Positions 26,985-36,361 of a stretch of DNA of 64,000 nucleotides are shown in pieces. Position 1 is the stretch's first letter. The number at the start of each line of letters is the position of its first letter. The translations under genes and the position numbers were made by a program. The stretch comes from Vicinamibacterales bacterium (lineage in GTDB: Bacteria; Acidobacteriota; Vicinamibacteria; Vicinamibacterales; Fen-181): the NCBI GenBank assembly GCA_036504215.1, contig DASXVO010000033.1:1-64000 (forward strand), given 5' to 3'. Under the pieces are notes generated by a model. That model was not told where the DNA came from. It did no database searches and saw only the letters and a program-made list of their open reading frames with translations.

Positions 26985-27809
26985 CTACTTCCCTGAACTC
27001 AGCACGGAAAGGGCAATCAAGGGGTTCTTCCCCCGACGCTCGACCGAGTAGCTCACGCCGCGCGGGATGATCGCGCACGCCCCGGCGTCGAGCGACTGCT
27101 CGTGCCCCTTCGCGCGCAGCACGCCTTCACCGGCAATCACGTACAGCACCTCGTCCACATCGTCGTGCACGCGGTCACGGATGGGCTCGCGCACCTGCAG
27201 CACCGTGGCCGTCGCGCCGGGCGCACGGCCGACGGTCGTCTCCTTCCTCGGATCGTTGCGACCGATGTAGTTCTTCTCGATCCAGTCGGGCAAGGCCAGG
27301 ACATCGACCGTGGCGTCCGGATTCGGCGCGAACTTGGTGCCGGTGGGAGCCGGCACGGGCGCGGAAACGGGCGGCGGGACCGGCCGGGCAGGTGCCCGGC
27401 CGAGCGTCACGTCGACATGTGCTGGCGCACCGGGCTTGAGCGTCAGTTCCCGCTCCAGCGTCACGAAATCGTCGGCCTCGAACCGAAGGCGGTACGTGCC
27501 CGCGCGCAGCGTCTGAAGCGTGACCGACCCTTCACGTGCCGTCGTGCCCTCGCGCGACACGGGACCGGTCGCCATCACACGCACGCCGGGAATTGGCGTC
27601 CCCGAGGCATCCGTGACCGTGAGCGCGACCGTCAATCGTGCCGCGGGCGCCGGCACGGCAGCGTGAGTCTGCGGTGGCGGCGCGGGCGCCTGCACACCAG
27701 GTGTGGGCGTTTTCGCCGCAGGCGTCGGCTTGGGAGGCGTCTGCGCACGGACACCCAACGTTGCGGTTGCGACCAGTCCGAACACCAACAGCCCTGCGAT
27801 TCGACTCAT
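26985..27809 (-). CDS. Exported carboxypeptidase-regulatory-like plus cupin protein
   Basis: 274 residues. Signal peptide at 1-23, a Pro/Ala-rich stretch, then a transthyretin-like module (LTVALTVTDASGTPIPGVRV, residues ~60-140), a second Pro-rich linker, and a C-terminal cupin (HDDVDEVLYVIAGEGVLRAKG, DAGACAIIPRGVSYSV). The cupin has His and Glu metal ligands. An exported fusion of these two folds is uncommon; a surface or periplasmic binding role is a guess. The start at 27809 is 7 bases after GGAG; the adjacent ATG at 27812 is also possible. Confidence 0.8.
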   Translation of the reverse strand: MSRIAGLLVFGLVATATLGVRAQTPPKPTPAAKTPTPGVQAPAPPPQTHAAVPAPAARLTVALTVTDASGTPIPGVRVMATGPVSREGTTAREGSVTLQTLRAGTYRLRFEADDFVTLERELTLKPGAPAHVDVTLGRAPARPVPPPVSAPVPAPTGTKFAPNPDATVDVLALPDWIEKNYIGRNDPRKETTVGRAPGATATVLQVREPIRDRVHDDVDEVLYVIAGEGVLRAKGHEQSLDAGACAIIPRGVSYSVERRGKNPLIALSVLSSGK

Positions 27810-27844
27810 CATGTGCTCCGCGGTTGATACGGGCTCCTTCGTGA

Positions 27845-27850
27845 ATTGTA
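27845..27850 (-). promoter_or_regulatory. Candidate -10 for the cupin gene
   Basis: TACAAT on the minus strand, 35 bases above the start codon, followed by AAGGAG and then the ribosome-binding site. No clear -35. Confidence 0.35.
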
Positions 27851-28039
27851 GCCCGTTCGTCGGCGTGGGGCCGAAGTTTGGGGGCAAAGGGCCGTCCTCA
27901 GTCCTGTTCCAAGGTCATCCACGGTTGCGAAAAGGAGACATCGCGGCGTTTGGCACGGGTATTTCGCGGAATAGATGGGGGTTCCGGCTGGAATCGGTCT
28001 TGCTCCACCATTGGCGACCGTTCCCCGAAAGGCCTGATC

Positions 28040-30256
28040 ATGACTTGCCAACTGCGTCGCTGGTCCGTGGCCCTGCTTGCGCTCGTCCCGGTGATTGCCG
28101 CCGCACAGCCGGTGCTGGCAGACCCGCCCACTCGAGTGGCACGGCTCAACTACGTCAAGGGGTCGGTCTCGTTCAGACCAGCCTCGCTCGACGACTGGGG
28201 GCCGGCGACGCTGAACTATCCGATCACCACCGGCGACCACCTGTGGACCGACACCGAGTCGTGGGCCGAAATGCACGTCGGATCCACCGCGATCCGCCTG
28301 GCGCCCAACACGGCATTCGCGGTCTTCGACCTCGACGACGAGATGACACAGGTCAGCCTGTCGGAAGGCTCGATGGATGTTCGAGTCCGGGACGTGGCGG
28401 GCTCCGCGTTCGAGATCGACACGCCGTCGGCGGCGATCTCGCTCGTTCGGCCGGGCGTCTACCGCGTGGACGTCGTCGGTGACGGTGGGACCGTGCGTGT
28501 GACGGTGCGGCGCGGGATCGCACAGATCACACCGGATGGTCCGGGCTTCTCAGTGTCCGAAGGACAGGAGGCCGCGATCTTCGCCGCCGGGGAACACGAC
28601 ATCTCGCGTGCGACGGCACCGGACAGCTGGGAGCGCTGGTGCCGCGGCCGGGACGACCGCGAGGACCGCGCGGCGTCGCTCCGCTACGTCTCGTACGAGA
28701 TGACGGGCTACGAGGATCTCGACGACTACGGCTCGTGGCACTCGGAGCCCGACTACGGTTGGGTCTGGCAGCCCTCCGTCGTCAACACGGGGTGGGCACC
28801 GTACCGGACCGGCCAGTGGCGATGGGTGGAGCCGTGGGGCTGGAGCTGGGTCGATGAGGCGCCCTGGGGCTTCGCCCCGTTCCACTACGGGCGCTGGGCG
28901 TGCCTGCGAGGCAGCTGGATGTGGGTCCCCGGCGGCTATGTCGTGCGACCGGTCTACGCGCCTGCACTCGTGGCATTCGTTGGTGGCGATCACTGGGCGC
29001 TGTCGTTCGGTCTCGGCCGCGAGGGCCCGATCGGGTGGTTCCCGCTCGCACCAGGTGAAGTGTGGATGCCGCACTATCGCGCCAGCCGAGGCTACATCCG
29101 CGACCTGAACGTCACGAACGTCAACATCACGAACATCGACATTTCCAACTACGGGGTGTCGCGTGGTACGTACGTGAACCGCGCGATCGACGGCGCCGTC
29201 ACCGCCGTTCCGCGAGAGGCCTTCGGCAGCGGCGTCGCGGTGGCTCGGCATGCCGTGGCCGTGGCGCCGCGCATGGCCATGACGAGCGACGTCATCGGCA
29301 CCAGCGCGCTGGTCGTGCCGCGGGCCGAGAGCCTCGTCGGCCGCCATGGTTCGACGGTGCCGCGACCCGGACGCGCCGTGTTCGACCGCGCCGTGGTGGC
29401 GCGCACCGCTCCGCCACCAGCCCCGGTGCCCTTCCGGGAGCGCGAACGCTCGCTGCAGGCCAATGGCGGGCGCCCGCTCGACGAGGGGACCCTTGGGCGG
29501 CTTCGCGACAGCAGGCCCGGAAGCGCATCGGATTGGTCGCCCGTGCGGCTTGCCGGCCGCGGAGGCCGCCGCCCGGGTGAGAGCACGGGCGGAGAGTCGC
29601 CCGCGTCGTCACGCGTTGACACGCCGCCGGCGGCCAGCGCACCGGCGCCATCGGGCGGCGGTCTCGCCATGCCGCGATACGGCCAGCGCAGGCCGGTGGA
29701 TGAGGATCGCGGGCAGCGCACCCAGCCCGGAAGCGGGGTGACGGTCGCTCCGAGATCCGAGGTCAACGATCGGCCGGACTGGGGGAGGCGGCGGGCGTCG
29801 GAGCCCGCCCCGGCGGCGACTCGCCCGACTGCTGACGCGGGGGCTGGGATCGCACTGCCGCGCTACGGGAGGCGATCGGATGACCGCCCGAGTGGTGAGG
29901 TCACGCCGCGGCCGAATGCTGACGGATGGCGGTCCGTGCCCGAGCCTGCGAGACCGCGGGTGAGCGAGCGACCGTCGGGCGGCGAGACCACGCAGCCCAA
30001 CGCCAGCACGCCGCGCGCCACGCCCGACTTCGCGAGGCCCCGATTCGGCGACCGTCCGTCGCCGCAGCCCGAGAATCGTCCGTCGGGTGGCATCGCAGAA
30101 CGTCCGCGCGGCGCCGACCGCCAGGCAGCCCCGCCGTCGTCTCAACAGCGTGGAGCTCAGGCGCCGACCACCGGCGGCCCGAAGGGCGGCGTCAGTCCGA
30201 AGGACGGAAGCAACCCGAAGGGCGGTGGCCGCGAGCGGCCCAAGGGCGGGGATTGA
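28040..30256 (+). CDS. Exported FecR-domain / DUF6600 protein with Arg/Pro-rich tail
   Basis: 738 residues. Signal peptide at ~1-26. Residues ~30-180 are a FecR-like domain (ARLNYVKGSVSFRPASLDDW, LSEGSMDVRVRD). Residues ~215-350 are the Trp/Gly/Tyr-rich DUF6600 segment (YGSWHSEPDYGWVWQPSVV, GQWRWVEPWGWSWVDEAPWG). The last ~250 residues are low-complexity with repeated RYG(Q/R)R and RPS.G motifs. The role is unknown; FecR folds act in signalling or scaffolding, but no sigma factor or TonB receptor is adjacent. ATG 28040 begins the signal peptide, with GAAAGG upstream. It ends 2 bases from the convergent aminotransferase. Confidence 0.85.
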   Translation: MTCQLRRWSVALLALVPVIAAAQPVLADPPTRVARLNYVKGSVSFRPASLDDWGPATLNYPITTGDHLWTDTESWAEMHVGSTAIRLAPNTAFAVFDLDDEMTQVSLSEGSMDVRVRDVAGSAFEIDTPSAAISLVRPGVYRVDVVGDGGTVRVTVRRGIAQITPDGPGFSVSEGQEAAIFAAGEHDISRATAPDSWERWCRGRDDREDRAASLRYVSYEMTGYEDLDDYGSWHSEPDYGWVWQPSVVNTGWAPYRTGQWRWVEPWGWSWVDEAPWGFAPFHYGRWACLRGSWMWVPGGYVVRPVYAPALVAFVGGDHWALSFGLGREGPIGWFPLAPGEVWMPHYRASRGYIRDLNVTNVNITNIDISNYGVSRGTYVNRAIDGAVTAVPREAFGSGVAVARHAVAVAPRMAMTSDVIGTSALVVPRAESLVGRHGSTVPRPGRAVFDRAVVARTAPPPAPVPFRERERSLQANGGRPLDEGTLGRLRDSRPGSASDWSPVRLAGRGGRRPGESTGGESPASSRVDTPPAASAPAPSGGGLAMPRYGQRRPVDEDRGQRTQPGSGVTVAPRSEVNDRPDWGRRRASEPAPAATRPTADAGAGIALPRYGRRSDDRPSGEVTPRPNADGWRSVPEPARPRVSERPSGGETTQPNASTPRATPDFARPRFGDRPSPQPENRPSGGIAERPRGADRQAAPPSSQQRGAQAPTTGGPKGGVSPKDGSNPKGGGRERPKGGD

Positions 30257-30258
30257 CC

Positions 30259-31530
30259 CTATCTTGCGAAACTGACCGTTGCCGCCAGGAACTGCTCGAT
30301 CTCAGCCGCCGTGTTGTAGTGGCTCCCCGAGAGCCTGATGAAGCTTGAGATCCCGAGCTGTCTGAGCATGGCGGCGAAGAACGGGTCGTGCCCTGGAGCA
30401 TGCACACGAATCTGCGCGCGACGGTAGAGATCGCATCCGTCGGTCGACTCGATCCCCGCCAGGTTGAAGCCCACCAGCAGTGACTGCCTGCACAGGTCCT
30501 GTCCAATCCCGTACACCGTCACGTGGTCCATGGCCCTCAGGCCGGGGGTTGCGGCCGTCCCGTCCAACAGGAGCGCCAGCAGGCCGACCTGGTGTGCCTT
30601 GATCGCCTTCATGGCGGCGACGACGAGTTCGCGCCGGCCAGGTGCCTCGGTGAAGTGTCGACCGAGCCAGCACAGGTAGTCCACGACCGCCGACCACGCC
30701 GCGTAGGACTGGTGCTCGACGCCGCCGAGGTCCCAGCTCGTCGCGGGCTTCAGCGTGTACTTCCAGTGCGGCAGACAGGCGAGCCGGTCCGATGCGTGCG
30801 CGTAGCCGCAGCCCTTGACGCCGTAGTTCTTGTAAGGCGCGATGACGTAGGCGTCGGCGCCGATGTCCTCGACGTCGATCAAATCGGACGGCGAGTATTG
30901 GACGCCGTCGACCATGACGAACAGGTCCGGCTTGATCTTGCGAGCCTCGCGGATGATCGTCTTGACGTCGTACACCTCACCGGTCACGTTCGACGTGTGG
31001 GTCAGGACGAGGAAACACGTCTTCGCGTCTATCAGGTCGCAGATGGCGGCGAGTTCCACCGAGGCGGTCTCGCGATTCGGTTCGGCAATCCGCTCCTGCT
31101 TCCCGTACTTGGCCGAGAACTGGGAGAGGGCGCTGCGGACCGACGCGTGATCGAGGCCGGTCGTGACGACGTTGGTGCCGGGGATGGTCGAGAGGACCGC
31201 ATCGGTAATACGGTAGATCACGTGGCTGCTGCTCCAGCCGGGGATCGTCTGTCCCGAACGGGCGCCGAAGAAGGTCATGAGGTCTTCGATGCCCTTGGCC
31301 GTCACGTCCACGGCGTGGCTCGACCCTGGATTCGCTCGGCCCTGCTGGTCGGGCAGGCACGTTTCCCGGGCCATGGCTTCGACGACGCGCGTCGGGCGGC
31401 AGGACCCGGAGGCGGCGTCGAAGAAGATGCGCTGACCCGAGTAGGGGTCCCAATCGACGTAGACGAACTGGTTCCGAATCTCGTCCATCAATGCGGGCGC
31501 GAAGAAGCCCAGTTCGCGAGCGGTACTCAT
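30259..31530 (-). CDS. Class V aminotransferase (cysteine desulfurase / selenocysteine lyase-like)
   Basis: 423 residues. PLP fold-type I: LTHTSNVTGEVYDV, the Asp that binds the PLP nitrogen in FVMVDGVQYSPSD, and the PLP Lys in IAPYKNYGVKG. SufS/CsdB desulfurases have His after VDGAQ; here Ser occupies that place, so substrate choice may differ. The start at 31530 has GGAGGG 8 bases upstream. It is read away from the lactate permease gene, with which it shares a 160-base upstream region. Confidence 0.88.
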   Translation of the reverse strand: MSTARELGFFAPALMDEIRNQFVYVDWDPYSGQRIFFDAASGSCRPTRVVEAMARETCLPDQQGRANPGSSHAVDVTAKGIEDLMTFFGARSGQTIPGWSSSHVIYRITDAVLSTIPGTNVVTTGLDHASVRSALSQFSAKYGKQERIAEPNRETASVELAAICDLIDAKTCFLVLTHTSNVTGEVYDVKTIIREARKIKPDLFVMVDGVQYSPSDLIDVEDIGADAYVIAPYKNYGVKGCGYAHASDRLACLPHWKYTLKPATSWDLGGVEHQSYAAWSAVVDYLCWLGRHFTEAPGRRELVVAAMKAIKAHQVGLLALLLDGTAATPGLRAMDHVTVYGIGQDLCRQSLLVGFNLAGIESTDGCDLYRRAQIRVHAPGHDPFFAAMLRQLGISSFIRLSGSHYNTAAEIEQFLAATVSFAR

Positions 31531-31574
31531 CGTTCACCCTCCGTTGTGCGGCAGACCGACCCGATCGGGTGCTT

Positions 31575-31586
31575 ATTGTATACGAT
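31575..31586. promoter_or_regulatory. GntR-type operator candidate between lldP and aminotransferase
   Basis: ATTGTATACGAT contains the GT-AT-AC core and near-symmetrical flanks typical of GntR/FadR-family sites. Lactate permeases are often controlled by such regulators. It lies 107 bp above the lldP start and 45 bp above the aminotransferase start. No regulator gene is adjacent. Confidence 0.35.
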
Positions 31587-31692
31587 ATTTTTCTTCTGGC
31601 GCAAGCGTCCCGTCCCTCGCCACCGGAACGGCTCTCGCATCAGCGGTCCCGTTTCCGACATACACTACGCACGCCCCAGGAGACGCCTGCCC

Positions 31693-33426
31693 GTGTGGAC
31701 CCAGACATTCGACCCTCTCGGGAACATCCTCGTCTCGGCGCTCGCAGCCGCGCTGCCGGTCGCCTTTCTCTTCTGGGCGTTGGCGGTGAGGAAGATGAAG
31801 GGCCATGTCGCCGGACTCTGCACGACCGGAATGGCCGTGCTCGTCGCCGTCGTCGTCTATCGCATGCCCGTCCATCTCGCCGCCGCCTCCACGCTGCAGG
31901 GCGCATTGTACGGCCTGTTCCCCATCGGCTGGATCGTGATTGCGGCCGTCTTCCTGTACCGCATCACGGTCGAGACCGGACAGTTCGAGGTGATCAAGAA
32001 CTCAATCGCCTCGATCACCGAAGACCGTCGCCTCCAGGCGCTGCTCATCGCGTTCAGCTTTGGCGCGTTCCTCGAAGGAGCCGCCGGCTTCGGGACGCCG
32101 GTGGCCATATCCGCGGCCATGCTCGTCGGCCTCGGCTTCGAGCCGATCTACGCGGCCGGCCTGTGCCTGATTGCCAACACGGCCCCCGTCGCCTTCGGCG
32201 CGATCGGCACCCCGATCGTCGTGGCCGGGCAGGTCACAGGCATCGACGACCGGCTCATCTCCCAGATGGTCGGCCGTCAACTCCCGCTCCTGTCGGTGCT
32301 CATCCCGTTCTGGCTGGTGTTCACGATGTCGGGACGAAAGGGCGTCAGGGAGGTCTGGCCCGCCGCCCTCGTGTCCGGCGGCTCGTTCGCCATCGCGCAG
32401 TGGTGGACGTCCAACTACCTCGGCCCGCTGCTGCCCGACATCATCTCGTCGCTCTGCTCGATCGTGTGCCTCGTGCTGTTCCTCAGGTTCTGGAAGCCGA
32501 AACACGTGTTCCGCTTCGGCGATGAAGGGCGGGCACAGGTCGTCGCCGCCGATGGATTCGGACGCGTCCTGAAAGCCTGGAGTCCCTTCATCGTCCTCAC
32601 GATCCTCGTAGGGGACTGGGGTATGAAGCCGGTGAAGGCGCTGCTGGAGCGGATGACGCTCGCGATTCCGTTTCCGTTGATTCACAACGCTGTGGCCGCG
32701 CCTGGCAGCGAAAGACCGCTCCCTGCCCTCTTCATGGTGAACTGGCTGTCGGCGACCGGCACCGTCATCCTGCTTGCGGCGGTGATCACCGTGATCATCA
32801 CCCGCATGCGACCGGGCGACGCCGTGCGCCTCTTCGCGCGGACGGTCCGGTCGCTGTCGGCGCCGCTCGTCACGGTGGCCGCCGTTCTCGGTTTCGCCTA
32901 CATCGGCAATTCCTCCGGCATGACGACGACGATGGGAATGGCGCTCGCCAGCACGGGAGCACTCTTCCCGCTGTTCTCGCCGCTGCTCGGCTGGCTGGGC
33001 GTGTTCATGACGGGGTCGGACACGTCCGCAAACGCCGTGTTCGGGCGCCTCCAGGCGGTGTCGGCCGAGCGGATTGGGGTGAGTCCGGTGCTGACGGTGG
33101 CGGCCAACTCGTCGGGAGGGGTGACGGGCAAGATGATCTCGCCCCAGTCGATTGCCGTGGCCTGCGCCGCAACCGGGCTCGTGGGTCACGAGGCCAGCCT
33201 CTTCCGATTCACCGTCCGGCACTCGCTGCTGCTGGTCGCGATCGTGGCCGTGATGACGTACCTCCAGGCCACGGTCTTCCGCTGGATGGTGCCGCCGGGC
33301 GGCGCTGCCGGCACGGTGGTCGCCGTCGCATCGAGCCACGCGGCGACGTCGGTACCAGGCTGGACCGCCCTTGGCGCCTCCGCGCTGGCCATCCTGGCCC
33401 TCGTGGCCGCCGTGCGGCGACGCTGA
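31693..33426 (+). CDS. lldP: L-lactate permease
   Basis: 577 residues with about a dozen membrane segments. Family landmarks are FLEGAAGFGTPVAISAAML, NTAPVAFGAIGTPIVVAG, MTGSDTSANAVFG and ANSSGGVTGKMISPQSIA. The protein imports lactate (and glycolate) with protons across the inner membrane. GTG 31693 is chosen because AGGAGA lies 9 bases before it and the next residues begin the conserved VWTQTFDPLGN. The longer frame to 30523 only runs antisense through the aminotransferase. No lactate dehydrogenase gene is adjacent. Confidence 0.95.
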   Translation: MWTQTFDPLGNILVSALAAALPVAFLFWALAVRKMKGHVAGLCTTGMAVLVAVVVYRMPVHLAAASTLQGALYGLFPIGWIVIAAVFLYRITVETGQFEVIKNSIASITEDRRLQALLIAFSFGAFLEGAAGFGTPVAISAAMLVGLGFEPIYAAGLCLIANTAPVAFGAIGTPIVVAGQVTGIDDRLISQMVGRQLPLLSVLIPFWLVFTMSGRKGVREVWPAALVSGGSFAIAQWWTSNYLGPLLPDIISSLCSIVCLVLFLRFWKPKHVFRFGDEGRAQVVAADGFGRVLKAWSPFIVLTILVGDWGMKPVKALLERMTLAIPFPLIHNAVAAPGSERPLPALFMVNWLSATGTVILLAAVITVIITRMRPGDAVRLFARTVRSLSAPLVTVAAVLGFAYIGNSSGMTTTMGMALASTGALFPLFSPLLGWLGVFMTGSDTSANAVFGRLQAVSAERIGVSPVLTVAANSSGGVTGKMISPQSIAVACAATGLVGHEASLFRFTVRHSLLLVAIVAVMTYLQATVFRWMVPPGGAAGTVVAVASSHAATSVPGWTALGASALAILALVAAVRRR

Positions 33427-33513
33427 CATGAGATCGTCGGGGCAGCCACAGGCACGCCTCGACGCGCGGGCCGCTCGAACCGACGACACTCGCCCGCGCT
33501 GGCGGCAGCCGCG

Positions 33514-35097
33514 CTACAGACTGTCGGGCGTCGCCGGCACCGAGGGGGTCGAAACCGACACGGAGGTCGAACCCGAGTCAGGCGTTGTCTCGGAACGGAA
33601 CAGCCGCCGCGCGATGATCCGGGCGATCGTCGGGCTGTTGGCCGCCAGCAGCCGCACCCAGTCGAACGCGGTCGACTGGCGGAAGTAGATGCCCCGAAAC
33701 AGGAGCCGCGACACCAGGAACATCATCTGGGCCGTGAAGTCCTTGTCGTGCGCCACGAGCCAGCGCTGCGTGTCCTTGAAGCGAGCCGAGGTGTAGGCGA
33801 CGGTCCAGGCCCGGCGCACCTCGGCTTCGGCGGATGCCTGGGTGAAGTGCGTGGGCTCGTATGTCGACTTGAACGCCGTCGAACCGAGCCAGTGCTGCGG
33901 CCGGATCATCCGACCGGCCGCCATGAGCTTCTGGTACAGCGGGGTGGCAGGGTACGGTGTGAGCAGGCCGAACACCGGCAGCACCGGCGGCCACAACGCG
34001 ATCTGCTCCCCGAGCGTCTCGGCCATACCCGGATGGTCGGTATCGAACCCGACGATGAACGAGGTGATGGCGTAGACGTCCTGCTGGGCCAGCCGCTCGA
34101 GCGTCCGCGCGTAGTGCTCGGGCCGGTTGAAGCCCTTGCGCACGCTCTTCAGGCTCTCCGGATTCACCGACTCGAGACCCATGAAGATGAAACGGCCGCC
34201 GCTCGCGCCAATCAGTTCGACCAGTTCCTCATCGTCGAGGAGATTGATGCTGATCTGCGCGATCCACGGCAGGCACGCGTCCTGTTCGATCATCTCCCGC
34301 AGGAGTGCCTTGAGACGGTCGCGGCGAATCGCGAAGTTGTCGTCGATGAAGAAGACGCTCAGGAGCGCATGGTCGCGGGCCGCCACCTCCTTCAGGGTCT
34401 TCAGTTCCGCGATGACGCTCTCGTTCGAGCGGAAACGAAGCTGCTGGCCGAAGAAACCCGTCACCGTGCAGAACTCGCAGCCGTACGGACAGCCACGGCT
34501 GGTTTCGACCGGCACGACATAGAGCTTCTGGAAGGGCACGTCGAGGCGCTTCAGGAGCCGGCGGATCGGGTCTGGCACGAATCGCATCAGGTTGAAGAGG
34601 CTCAGATCGGTGTGCTCCCAATCGTTTGCCTTGTAGTCCTCGAGCGTGGGCTTGCCGCCGTGACCGTCCGGACCGTAGACGTCCTTCAGGGTCCCGCGGG
34701 CGGCGTCCTCGACGACTTCGGGCCAGACGTCGTCCGCCTCGCCGAGGACGACCGAGTCCGCGCAGCGCGGGAGTTGATCCCGGCCCAGCGCTTCGTCGGG
34801 CACGCTCGTGACGTGGGGCCCGCCGAACACCACCGGCACGCCGGTCTCGGACCGGATCACGGTGGCCACCTGGTAGGCCTTCTCGGCCATCCGCGTCATG
34901 AAGCCCATGCCGACCAGGCCCACGCGCTCCTCGCGGATGAATCGCACGAGTTCATCCGCGCTGGTGGGCTGCGCGTTGCTGTCGATGATCGTGACGCGGT
35001 GACCCGCGGGCGTTCGTTCACGCAGGAGGAAGGGCCAGAGCTGCGGGACGAAATTGCGGGTGACGTGGTTGTCGGGAACGAACAGGAGAATGTGCAT
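33514..35097 (-). CDS. B12-binding-domain radical SAM protein
   Basis: 527 residues. N-terminal cobalamin-binding-like Rossmann domain (~1-140, with VGLVGMGFMTRMAEKAYQVA and VVFGGPHVTSVPDE), then the radical SAM core with the cluster motif CPYGCEFC near residue 205, and a C-terminal domain (QHWLGSTAFKSTYEP). Relatives methylate lipids or modify natural products (for example the hopanoid methylases); no partner shows which here. The B12-type domain lacks an obvious DxHxxG, so base-off cobalamin binding is doubtful. Confidence 0.9.
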   Translation of the reverse strand: MHILLFVPDNHVTRNFVPQLWPFLLRERTPAGHRVTIIDSNAQPTSADELVRFIREERVGLVGMGFMTRMAEKAYQVATVIRSETGVPVVFGGPHVTSVPDEALGRDQLPRCADSVVLGEADDVWPEVVEDAARGTLKDVYGPDGHGGKPTLEDYKANDWEHTDLSLFNLMRFVPDPIRRLLKRLDVPFQKLYVVPVETSRGCPYGCEFCTVTGFFGQQLRFRSNESVIAELKTLKEVAARDHALLSVFFIDDNFAIRRDRLKALLREMIEQDACLPWIAQISINLLDDEELVELIGASGGRFIFMGLESVNPESLKSVRKGFNRPEHYARTLERLAQQDVYAITSFIVGFDTDHPGMAETLGEQIALWPPVLPVFGLLTPYPATPLYQKLMAAGRMIRPQHWLGSTAFKSTYEPTHFTQASAEAEVRRAWTVAYTSARFKDTQRWLVAHDKDFTAQMMFLVSRLLFRGIYFRQSTAFDWVRLLAANSPTIARIIARRLFRSETTPDSGSTSVSVSTPSVPATPDSL

Positions 35098-35339
35098 GGA
35101 TCCGGACCCCTCGCGGCTATCTCCCAGAGAAGCGTCCGGACCAATAGCACCGAAAGCCTCTGCGTGCGCTGTGGCACAGTCAGGACAGTCGCATCGTTTT
35201 TGTGTCAGTGCAGTGTATCACTCTTGCGTCAAGGCGCCGGTACGGGATTGCCATGCGGCTCGGCGGTTCCTGCACGTCGCCACCCGCTCGACAGCGCGCC
35301 TGCTTGACACCAGCCGCAGCTCAGCACACGATGCGAGCG

Positions 35340-36308
35340 ATGTCTTCGTCCGTGCGCGTGTTCGCTCCGGCCAGCGCCAGCAACCTCGGCCCTGGCTTCG
35401 ATGTGCTCGGCCTCGCGTTGGAACGCCCTGGTGATGTCGTGGAGGCCGAATGGTCCGACGAGGCTGGAATCCAGATCGTCGAAGTGTCGGGTGAGGATGG
35501 CGCCCTCAGTCGGGACCCGCGCGAGAACGTGGCTGGCGTGGCAGCCACGTCGGTCCTCTCGCACCTGGTTGCCTCGGGTCATCCGCCCGCCGACTGTCGC
35601 GTGGGTATTCGCCTTCGTGTCCACAAACAGATGCCGCTCGCGAGCGGTCTCGGCAGTTCGGCGGCAAGCAGCGTCGCCGGCGCGATGGCCGTCAACGAAC
35701 TGCTCGGCCGCCCTCTGGCCAGACGCGATCTTCTCGTCCACGCGCTGGCCGGTGAGCGGGCCGCGGCAGGCTCCACGCACGCGGACAACGTCGCCCCCAG
35801 CCTGCTCGGCGGCATCGTCCTGATTCGCGGCTACGACCCCCTCGAGATCGTGGACCTGCCCGTCCCCTCGGCGCTCCGCATCGTCGTGGTCCACCCGCAT
35901 TGCCGAGTCGAGACATCGAAGGCCCGCGCCATGTTGCGCGGCCACGGGTTCCCCATCGAGCAGGTCGTCGCGAACCTCGGCAACGTCGGCGCGTTCGTGG
36001 CCGCGCTGTACCGCGAGGATCTCGAGTTGCTCGGCCGGAGCATCGACGATCGGATGGTCGAACCGCTGCGCATGCCGCTCGTGCCCGGGTATGGCGAGGT
36101 GAAAGCCGCCGCGACGAGGGCGGGGGCGCTCGGTTGCGCGATGTCGGGTTCCGGACCGTCGCTCTTCGCGTTCAGCGACAGCGACGTCACGGCTGCGCGC
36201 GTGGCCGCAGCCATGTGCGAGGCCTTCCGCGAGGCCGCGCGCCTCGAGAGCGAACACTACGTGGGCCGGGTCAACATCGCCGGAGCTGTGCTGATTGCAG
36301 AAACGTAG
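35340..36308 (+). CDS. thrB: Homoserine kinase
   Basis: 322 residues, GHMP kinase fold: VFAPASASNLGPGFDVLG (motif 1), PLASGLGSSAASSVAGAMAV (ATP loop, motif 2), and GCAMSGSGPSLFAF (motif 3). It phosphorylates homoserine for threonine synthesis, and the next gene is threonine synthase, 53 bases away. The start at 35340 lies just before the first conserved strand; ATG 35331 is equally possible and neither has a strong ribosome-binding site. Confidence 0.95.
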   Translation: MSSSVRVFAPASASNLGPGFDVLGLALERPGDVVEAEWSDEAGIQIVEVSGEDGALSRDPRENVAGVAATSVLSHLVASGHPPADCRVGIRLRVHKQMPLASGLGSSAASSVAGAMAVNELLGRPLARRDLLVHALAGERAAAGSTHADNVAPSLLGGIVLIRGYDPLEIVDLPVPSALRIVVVHPHCRVETSKARAMLRGHGFPIEQVVANLGNVGAFVAALYREDLELLGRSIDDRMVEPLRMPLVPGYGEVKAAATRAGALGCAMSGSGPSLFAFSDSDVTAARVAAAMCEAFREAARLESEHYVGRVNIAGAVLIAET

Positions 36309-36361
36309 AACGACGGCATCGATTGTCCGTGCTTGGTCGTCGTCAACCGGTCGTGTGCGTC

